Part shown: positions 1 through 4,195 of the stretch, in pieces
Position numbering within the stretch: position 1 is the stretch's first letter
Layout: the number at the start of each line of letters is the position of its first letter
Origin: UBA6776 sp964636785
GTDB taxonomy: Bacteria; Bdellovibrionota; Bdellovibrionia; Bdellovibrionales; UBA1609
NCBI GenBank assembly: GCA_964636785.1
Contig: CAZWVK010000128.1
Location: 1-7,056 of the forward strand
Length of the DNA: 7,056 nucleotides
Reading direction: 5' to 3'
Made by a program: the position numbers and the translations under genes
Notes under the pieces: model-generated
Seen by the model: the letters and a program-made list of their open reading frames with translations, nothing else
Databases searched by the model: none
What the model was told of the DNA's origin: nothing

Positions 1-135
1 CTCTCCGCGAGTCATAAAAAAGACAAACAATAGAAAGCCTACAATACCTAGCATCCATTTATTTTTTGGATCTTTCTTCAGCCACTCTTTAAAAAGAAGA
101 ACTAAAGCATTTAATCTTGATTTAAAGTCATTCAT
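1..135 (-). CDS. traB: TraB-like (VirB10 family) T4SS core protein, N-terminal 45 residues only
   Basis: This is the first 45 codons of a gene that runs off the left edge. The ATG at 135 is preceded by GAGG with a 5-nt spacer and starts two bases after the traK-like stop, so it is translationally linked to that gene. The fragment has a charged cytoplasmic start (residues 1-27, rich in K, R and E) followed by one hydrophobic stretch at about residues 28-41, then a basic/polar segment. That is the usual beginning of TraB/VirB10 proteins, which pass once through the inner membrane and extend to the outer membrane as the scaffold of the secretion channel. The main support is position: in F-type operons traB follows traE and traK. 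The diagnostic proline-rich region and the C-terminal VirB10 domain lie outside the window, so the name is inferred from context. Confidence 0.6.
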   Translation of the reverse strand, partial: MNDFKSRLNALVLLFKEWLKKDPKNKWMLGIVGFLLFVFFMTRGE

Positions 136-137
136 AG

Positions 138-947
138 CTACCTCTTTTTTCCTTTATCCAAGGCTACGAGCTGTGAATTTTGATCACACAACTTAGCCCT
201 CCAAATGCTTGAACCCGGATCTCCAAGAATTGTTATGACACTTGATCCTTTGGACTTTAAAACTTCGCTCTCTAAGTGTTTCAGCTCTGGCTTTGATAAA
301 TCTCGACGAGTAAAATAGATACGATGAGGAAAAAGCTTAAAATCACTTTTAGACGAGTTTAAAAGTTTCACCTGAAAAACCTTGTAGCCCAATCCTTCAA
401 TTGATCTTAAAATAGTGGCACTAACTCCGCGTCCACTACAGTTTAGTCTTGAGCCAATTTTTCTTTCCTTCATTCCAAATGGAATCTGACCAAGGAGAAT
501 AGACTTCATCACATCAAGCTCACTTACGAACTTTTCATCACCTTTAGAATTTAGGTTTGGAATTTTCTCAGGTCTAAAATCATAGGAGAGCGCAAGTCCA
601 TCATCCTTTGAAATCGTAAATTTTGCCCTGATAATAGAGCGATCCTGAAGGACAATCTCAACTTGTTGACTTCCCTTAGTTCTTCTAGGGTGAATTTTAA
701 GTTCTCTAAAATCAGCCTGTCCATTCTTACCCTTTGCAGCCTCAATGCTAAAAAGAGTTGCATTGTCGAAGCGATAGACAGGCTTTGGAAACCGTAGGTA
801 GGTTGGTCTAAGTCCAAGTCTTGGATTTAATGGATCAATCATCTCCCATTTGATCGAAATATTTTTAGTGCCATTTCCAAAATACACCACACTAGCTTTT
901 GCTAGAGTTGGAAACAGAAGGTTTAAAAAAATAATTACTCTCAACAT
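138..947 (-). CDS. traK: TraK-like (VirB9/TrbG-like) periplasmic T4SS core protein
   Basis: A 269-residue secreted protein. Residues 1-18 form a signal peptide with a short basic start, a hydrophobic core and a likely AKA|S cleavage site. The mature part is beta-rich, with a segment LLGQIPFGM (151-159), a central strand-rich section, and a C-terminal part with VFQVKLLN (190-197) and SSVITILGD (235-243). This resembles the layout of F TraK, which is about 240 residues and, with TraV and TraB, forms the outer-membrane core complex. Two cysteines (C170 and C254) could form a disulfide, which is not a standard TraK feature. The ATG has a near-perfect ribosome-binding site (AGGAGG, 7-nt spacer) contained in the last codons of the preceding traE-like gene, whose stop abuts this start. 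The call rests on gene order (E-K-B), signal peptide and size. Sequence similarity by eye is weak, so another VirB9-like family is possible. Confidence 0.6.
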   Translation of the reverse strand: MLRVIIFLNLLFPTLAKASVVYFGNGTKNISIKWEMIDPLNPRLGLRPTYLRFPKPVYRFDNATLFSIEAAKGKNGQADFRELKIHPRRTKGSQQVEIVLQDRSIIRAKFTISKDDGLALSYDFRPEKIPNLNSKGDEKFVSELDVMKSILLGQIPFGMKERKIGSRLNCSGRGVSATILRSIEGLGYKVFQVKLLNSSKSDFKLFPHRIYFTRRDLSKPELKHLESEVLKSKGSSVITILGDPGSSIWRAKLCDQNSQLVALDKGKKR

Positions 948-1724
948 TTAAAAACCTCCTGAAACTCGTCTTTTTACTTCTGCAATGTCTTTAATTGGAC
1001 CTTGTTCAATATTGAAAAGCTCTAGCTGCCAAAAGTTGTCTTCTTTTTTAACAACAACAGCCCCCTCAAGAAGAAGATACTCTTCACGGATCTTTCCAAC
1101 CTCATCACCATACATGGGCTTTACACGCACCTTAATAAGAGCACTTATGACTTTTCCCTTGGTGGAAACGTCCACATCTTTCATGTCGAAGCTGACTGTT
1201 TGAGACATTTCCTTACTTTTAATAACGGATCTGAGTTGAGAAGAATCAGCCCAAAACTTTACCTTAAGATCATCAGTCATTACGTCACGCATTAGTTCAA
1301 AATTAAAATCGACATTTGCGTAATCAATGTTTCCCAAAAGACTGACGTAAGATGAAATCTTCCAGTAAAGTGCAGCCGGAGAAATTTTCCCCGGCTGCAC
1401 TTCGGTTACTTGCTCAACTCGGCTTGGAATCAAAGTCACAACGCGCTCATCCAAGCGGGAAGAAAAACTTAAAACTAAGTAAGAAAGCATTAGAAGAAGA
1501 GCGAAAAGTCCCAAAATCGCAGCATCCTTAGTAACCTCAATTCGCTTTTTTGCCACTTCGACCGCAATGTAATTGGGAATCTTTTTTAGTCTCGCTTCTG
1601 TTAAGTCTTTTAACTTAATCTTTGTTTTTCTCTTCTGCGCTCCTTTTTGAACAAAATCGACAACCCTGTACTGAAGGTTCTTTAATTCATTAAGAGCTGT
1701 TTGATTTAATGCCGATAAGTTCAC
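948..1724 (-). CDS. traE: TraE-like (VirB8-like) inner-membrane T4SS protein with long cytoplasmic N-terminus
   Basis: A 258-residue protein with one transmembrane helix at about residues 68-88 and a periplasmic C-terminal domain. After the helix comes a VTLIPSRVEQV-type segment, then ALYWKISSYVSLLGNIDYANVDF, which resembles the TraE section where the family has a tyrosine-rich helix followed by a 'P/N-x-N-V-D' region. It ends with a short beta domain whose strand REEYLLLEGAVVVKK fits the VirB8-like fold. TraE is thought to bridge the inner-membrane complex and the core channel. F TraE is about 188 residues with a short cytoplasmic tail. Here 67 residues precede the helix, including a very basic stretch (residues 27-48). 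I chose the GTG at 1724: an AGGAGG lies 5 nt upstream. The GTG six bases further upstream overlaps that ribosome-binding site and is unlikely to be used. The codons for residues VQPGKISPAAL contain a strong inverted repeat. Confidence 0.75.
   Translation of the reverse strand: MNLSALNQTALNELKNLQYRVVDFVQKGAQKRKTKIKLKDLTEARLKKIPNYIAVEVAKKRIEVTKDAAILGLFALLLMLSYLVLSFSSRLDERVVTLIPSRVEQVTEVQPGKISPAALYWKISSYVSLLGNIDYANVDFNFELMRDVMTDDLKVKFWADSSQLRSVIKSKEMSQTVSFDMKDVDVSTKGKVISALIKVRVKPMYGDEVGKIREEYLLLEGAVVVKKEDNFWQLELFNIEQGPIKDIAEVKRRVSGGF
1368..1402. repeat. 12-bp perfect inverted repeat (hairpin) inside the traE-like gene
   Basis: Bases 1368-1379 are the exact reverse complement of 1391-1402 (arm AAGTGCAGCCGG on either strand), separated by 11 bases that themselves contain GAAA/TTTC. 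The arms are much richer in G and C than their surroundings. In the traE message this would form a stable stem-loop in the coding region just after the transmembrane segment. No T-tract follows on either strand, so it does not look like an intrinsic terminator. It could be an mRNA stability or pausing element, or coincidence imposed by the encoded residues V-Q-P-G-K-I-S-P-A-A-L. Confidence 0.7.
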
Positions 1725-1729
1725 AAGCA

Positions 1730-1735
1730 CCTCCT
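1730..1735 (-). promoter_or_regulatory. Ribosome-binding site fixing the traE start
   Basis: The minus strand reads AGGAGG here, 5 nt before the GTG at 1724. The earlier in-frame GTG at 1730 shares its first base with this site and so could not be served by it. This moves the start two codons downstream of the longest open frame. Confidence 0.75.
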
Positions 1736-1738
1736 TTT

Positions 1739-2290
1739 TTATCGAGCCAACGAATACGATTGTTTCTCAAGGCTATGGGGAGTAACCTTTATCCCTAAAC
1801 GACGGTTCAAAGTTGGGCCATCAATGACCGAAACACACTGGTCATCAAGATTCACGACCAATCCTTTGTATCTGGAGTCATAATTGATAGCTCCTTTAGG
1901 ACCGACAAATACCTTTCCATCTCGCTCGCCCAAAACTTTCAAACGAACCTTTGAGTCCACAGGGTCATTTCCCTCAAAAACAGGGGCTGACATAATGGAC
2001 TTTTCAACTTCGGATGCCTGTTGAATATTTAGCTTTAAATGCTTATCCATAAAGCCACCCTTTAGAAGAAGAGTGTGTTTGTCATCAAGATGGATGAAGA
2101 TGTTTCCACGATCATTGCTAAAACCAATATCTTTAAGAGCAACATATTTCTTGCCCTTTAGCTCACCAGTAATTTGAACAGGAACGTCAACAAACTTGAC
2201 CTCTTGTTTTTCTTTTTCCATTTTGACGACGTTTTGCTTCTCTTTCGTCATGCCCTTAGCTTCTTTTGCTAATGTTTCTTTTTTCTCCAT
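1739..2290 (-). CDS. Basic cytoplasmic protein with two tandem ~48-residue repeats, function unknown
   Basis: A 183-residue protein that I do not recognise. Residues 1-34 are almost entirely K, E and small residues, probably helical or coiled. Then come two copies of one unit at residues 42-89 and 121-169, joined by a linker. Shared landmarks are GE..GK.(Y/F)V..K near the start, (I/V).(H/N)LDD in the middle, a G eight residues later, and a final L-x-(L/I)-x-(I/V). This points to two copies of a small beta-rich domain. There is no signal peptide or transmembrane helix, so it should be cytoplasmic. The ATG at 2290 is chosen because GGGAGG sits 8 nt upstream. The open frame continues 26 codons further, but that part overlaps the zinc-ribbon gene in another frame. 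It lies between traL and traE, a place where classical F operons have no such gene, so it may be an accessory factor of this transfer system. Confidence 0.7.
   Translation of the reverse strand: MEKKETLAKEAKGMTKEKQNVVKMEKEKQEVKFVDVPVQITGELKGKKYVALKDIGFSNDRGNIFIHLDDKHTLLLKGGFMDKHLKLNIQQASEVEKSIMSAPVFEGNDPVDSKVRLKVLGERDGKVFVGPKGAINYDSRYKGLVVNLDDQCVSVIDGPTLNRRLGIKVTPHSLEKQSYSLAR
1784..1930 (-). repeat. Second copy of the duplicated domain (protein repeat 2)
   Basis: Codes for residues 121-169 of the 183-residue protein. It aligns with residues 42-89 with a single one-residue gap and shares GE, GK, an aromatic-V pair, K, LDD, a G eight residues after LDD, and the final hydrophobic pattern. Similarity is visible at protein level only; the DNA copies have diverged, so the duplication is old. 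Confidence 0.6.
2024..2167 (-). repeat. First copy of the duplicated domain (protein repeat 1)
   Basis: Codes for residues 42-89 of the 183-residue protein, the partner of the copy at 1784-1930. About a quarter of aligned positions are identical by eye, and most of the remaining hydrophobic positions are conserved. Confidence 0.6.
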
Positions 2291-2298
2291 TGCTTTTA

Positions 2299-2304
2299 CC
2301 TCCC
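2299..2304 (-). promoter_or_regulatory. Ribosome-binding site fixing the start of the two-repeat protein
   Basis: The minus strand reads GGGAGG, 8 nt before the ATG at 2290 and directly after the stop of the zinc-ribbon gene. This supports the shorter 183-residue product over a start at 2368, which would overlap the preceding gene by more than 60 bases. Confidence 0.7.
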
Positions 2305-2685
2305 TTATAGGTTTGCAATTTTTTTCCATTCTCCGAGCACTCGAAACCCTAAAGTTTCCAGATGACACCGCTCATCCAGACGAACCAGATCCCATGCGTG
2401 GAGATGCCTCTCACTTAGTTTTTTATCTTCGCCACTTAAATTTAAAATTTTCTCTTGATACTTTGTTGCAGGGAAATCATGGTGGCCAAATTGCTTCATA
2501 TCATCAATGACCTCTAGGACCCCAGAAGACACCAAAATGGCATGACAATCTCTGCACCTAAAGCCTGGAATGTCACAAATCAAACCACCTTCCTTTTTTG
2601 TTACCAGCAGATCAAAAAAGATGAACTCAAGCTCTCTTCCATTACACATTTCACACACATCCAAAAAACGACTTAACCCTGACAC
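2305..2685 (-). CDS. Small zinc-ribbon protein with YgiT/MqsA-like CxxC...CxxC finger
   Basis: A 126-residue soluble protein of unknown function. Residues 11-14 (CEMC) and 44-47 (CRDC) form two CxxC knuckles 29 residues apart, with IPGFRCRDCH around the second. This is the pattern of YgiT-type zinc fingers found in MqsA antitoxins and many stand-alone proteins ('IPa..C..CGe'). The C-terminal 75 residues are charged, with many His, Lys and Glu, and I see no helix-turn-helix. That argues against a classical MqsA-type repressor. No signal peptide or membrane helix is present. The GTG start at 2685 has AGGGGGG about 7 nt upstream, and the gap to the traL stop is 14 nt. The two-repeat gene follows after another 14 nt. 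Its place inside a pilus operon suggests an accessory or regulatory role in transfer, but nothing in the sequence fixes that. Confidence 0.7.
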   Translation of the reverse strand: MSGLSRFLDVCEMCNGRELEFIFFDLLVTKKEGGLICDIPGFRCRDCHAILVSSGVLEVIDDMKQFGHHDFPATKYQEKILNLSGEDKKLSERHLHAWDLVRLDERCHLETLGFRVLGEWKKIANL

Positions 2686-2699
2686 TTTCTCTACCCCCC

Positions 2700-3011
2700 T
2701 TAGACAATCAGTTTTGCTTTTCCATTTACACCCAAAAAATTAGGAATCTTCACAGGAGTAAAACGACTCACTTTGTGAATAAAAAAACCTTTTGGTATTT
2801 TCTCTCGAAACGGCGGCCACACGAAAACTAGGCATGACAAAATCACAAGAAGAAGCATTGGGCGTGTGTCAATAATTCCAAAGTAGAGAAAGAAGAACAT
2901 TCCAATTAAGGCTTCTTTAAGCTCTAAGAAATCAAATACCATCGTTGGCTCAGATAAGACCTTATTGGTTTGTTTCCCGTGCTCACGCTTGATCTTTTGA
3001 TAGTCATACAT
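2700..3011 (-). CDS. traL: TraL-like (VirB3-like) pilus assembly membrane protein
   Basis: A 103-residue protein with a charged N-terminal segment (1-32) and two adjacent hydrophobic stretches at about 33-47 and 51-66 broken by DTRP. A basic tail follows, containing PKGFFIHKVSRFTPVKIP. Size (F TraL is about 91-103 residues), the N-terminal E-P-x-x-x-F-D/L-E section before the membrane part and the basic, aromatic C-terminus all suit TraL, an inner-membrane protein needed for pilus assembly and equivalent to VirB3. It directly follows the pilin gene, as traL follows traA in F. The ATG at 3011 overlaps the pilin stop by 8 bp, indicating translational coupling. Its GAGGG ribosome-binding site lies in the loop of a 6-bp stem formed by the end of the pilin gene. 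Confidence 0.7.
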   Translation of the reverse strand: MYDYQKIKREHGKQTNKVLSEPTMVFDFLELKEALIGMFFFLYFGIIDTRPMLLLVILSCLVFVWPPFREKIPKGFFIHKVSRFTPVKIPNFLGVNGKAKLIV

Positions 3012-3399
3012 TTTTGAGTTCCCTCAACTCATAAATCACTTGTGCCCCAAGAACGGAGTCGCCACCTTTTCGCCTGACCTCATTTACAATTTTTGGTACA
3101 AGCAGAATTAAAATGACCGCTGCAAATCCTAAAATGAACATGACAAAATGTGATCTGATAAGCCCTATGCAGCCGATGATCCCAAATACACCAGCCGCAA
3201 AGGGGGCAAGCCACGCAAAAGTGATCGTATCAGCCGTTTTAAATAGACTTCCCACAGTTTCAAGATCACCTGATAAATCCTCACCACTGATATTCATTGC
3301 CGACGCCGTTGAAGACATCCAAAAGACTATGACAAATAAAATTGCCACCAAAATGACCTGAATATCTGAATTTTTCTTAAATTTGTCGAAAATAGACAA
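3004..3399 (-). CDS. Probable conjugative pilin precursor (TraA/VirB2-like)
   Basis: A 131-residue precursor. Residues 1-34 form a long leader with a KFKK basic start, a hydrophobic core (13-27) and a consensus cleavage site TASA|MN. The mature 97-residue part has a short acidic N-terminus and two hydrophobic helices at about 60-81 and 85-102, joined by the small basic loop RSH. A charged tail follows. This is the helix-loop-helix layout of VirB2/TrbC/TraA pilins, in which the loop faces the pilus lumen. F pilin is 70 residues when mature, so this one has an extra C-terminal tail of about 28 residues. I chose TTG at 3399 because AAAGGAG lies 5 nt upstream; an upstream in-frame TTG at 3417 has no such site. 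It sits immediately before traL, as traA does in F. The call rests on topology and position, not on residue identity. Confidence 0.65.
   Translation of the reverse strand: MSIFDKFKKNSDIQVILVAILFVIVFWMSSTASAMNISGEDLSGDLETVGSLFKTADTITFAWLAPFAAGVFGIIGCIGLIRSHFVMFILGFAAVILILLVPKIVNEVRRKGGDSVLGAQVIYELRELKNV
3014..3032 (-). promoter_or_regulatory. Hairpin presenting the traL ribosome-binding site in its loop
   Basis: On the minus strand TGAGTT and AACTCA (bases 3031-3026 and 3020-3015) can pair as a 6-bp stem around the loop GAGGG. The loop contains the ribosome-binding site for the traL ATG at 3011. The stem lies inside the last codons of the pilin gene, so ribosomes finishing the pilin would open it. 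It may tune the pilin-to-TraL ratio; the stem is short and could be chance. Confidence 0.35.
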
Positions 3400-3463
3400 A
3401 GCAACTCCTTTCCTCAAAAAACTTTTTGAAAATTTTTTTTATTTTTATTTACTTTTTGTACTT
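3400..3463 (-). promoter_or_regulatory. 64-nt A-rich gap upstream of the pilin gene, with its ribosome-binding site
   Basis: This is the only sizeable non-coding gap in the window. On the minus strand it is nearly all A and T, and includes the weak inverted repeat CAAAAAGTTTTTTG and ends with AGGAAAGGAG before the TTG start at 3399. I cannot identify clear -35 and -10 boxes. A-rich leaders of this kind can carry a weak promoter, an RNA-processing site or a translation enhancer, any of which would allow the highly needed pilin to be made in excess of its neighbours. There is no GC-rich stem followed by a T-run, so it is not a good terminator. Confidence 0.4.
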
Positions 3464-4195
3464 TTACGTTTTCTTTACTCGCTCAATAATACTTAATATT
3501 TCTTCAGCATTCTTTTTCCCAACCACCTTAAAAGCTTGCTTCGATTCATCCTCAAAAATCATAAGCATAGGAACTGCCGATATTTTTAAAACCGACATCT
3601 CACTCGCTGATGCTTTCACCCAAGGGACACTTAACCCCAGAATCTCATTTTCATCTGCATCAAGACGAACAGCCTCTACATAAACCCCATTACTAGCTAG
3701 CTGATTGACGACTTGATACATTCCCTTACAAGAAGGGCATTTTGAATCGAAATAAAAGACCATTCTGTAGTTTTTAAGTTTTTCATAAACCTCCTTTGAA
3801 GAACTTTTGCCCCTTTCAATAATTGGATTTGAAGAAACTCCTTTTAAACCAAGCACATTCATTCGCTTTTCGTTGTATCTTACTAAAAGTCGATTCTTCT
3901 TTTTCTTCCACTCTTCAAATAAAAGGATATTTTTTGCCGTTGGTCTTCTAACAACTTCCAAAAAGGGAGCTGGAGGCAGATAATCTCCTTCACGAAAAAA
4001 CTCGTCTTTCTCTTCATCAAGATAATTGTCCCATTTAAAGCTTTGAGGTTCAGAGTCCTTTGAAATCTTATTCTCTACTGGCTCAATCACTTTTTTCTCA
4101 ATTTTTTCCTCATCAAAATATTTGATAGGCTTGTCGAAAAACTGAGCTAAAGAAGAATCTGCCCAAAATACTATAAATAATAAAAATGTTTTCAT
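3464..4195 (-). CDS. traF: TraF-like periplasmic thioredoxin-fold pilus assembly protein with CPSC motif
   Basis: A 243-residue protein with a signal peptide (1-17, likely SLA|Q). The N-terminal half is charged and helical, and includes FLEVVRRPTAKNILLFEEWKKKKNRLL (78-104), which matches the F TraF section that reads 'P..DNFVKYFRLQNYW'. A thioredoxin-like C-terminal domain follows: the strand VFYFD, then C153-P-S-C156, then DAD at 179-181, and ISAVP (205-209) with P209 in the cis-proline position. F TraF, about 257 residues and needed for pilus assembly, has this fold but lacks the CxxC. Here the redox pair is present, more like TrbB, so the protein could make or rearrange disulfides, for example in the cysteine-rich TraU-like protein. 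Its ATG overlaps the ATPase stop in an ATGA, so the two are translationally coupled. Confidence 0.8.
   Translation of the reverse strand: MKTFLLFIVFWADSSLAQFFDKPIKYFDEEKIEKKVIEPVENKISKDSEPQSFKWDNYLDEEKDEFFREGDYLPPAPFLEVVRRPTAKNILLFEEWKKKKNRLLVRYNEKRMNVLGLKGVSSNPIIERGKSSSKEVYEKLKNYRMVFYFDSKCPSCKGMYQVVNQLASNGVYVEAVRLDADENEILGLSVPWVKASASEMSVLKISAVPMLMIFEDESKQAFKVVGKKNAEEILSIIERVKKT

Noticed and set aside
551..817. Minus-strand open frame within the traK-like gene in another frame
   Set aside because: Fully nested in traK, no ribosome-binding site, and no recognisable features.
985..1203. Plus-strand open frame opposite the traE-like gene
   Set aside because: It is wholly antisense to a convincing gene, has no good ribosome-binding site, and its product looks like reverse-frame composition rather than a protein family. 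The same holds for plus-strand frames at 2196-2510, 3113-3361, 3426-3683, 4762-4989 and 6041-6406.
1368..1402. Intrinsic terminator within traE
   Set aside because: The stem is strong, but no run of T follows on either strand and it lies in the middle of an intact gene.
1725..1730. GTG at 1730 as the traE start
   Set aside because: It overlaps the AGGAGG ribosome-binding site itself; the GTG at 1724 has correct spacing.
2291..2368. Longer N-terminus (209 residues) for the two-repeat protein
   Set aside because: The extra 26 codons overlap the zinc-ribbon gene by more than 60 bases, and the strong GGGAGG site lies before the shorter start at 2290.
2305..2685. MqsA antitoxin of a toxin-antitoxin pair
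   Set aside because: The finger resembles YgiT/MqsA, but there is no helix-turn-helix domain and neither neighbour looks like an MqsR-type toxin.
3400..3417. TTG at 3417 as the pilin start
   Set aside because: No ribosome-binding site precedes it, and the AAAGGAG that serves TTG 3399 lies inside the extra codons.
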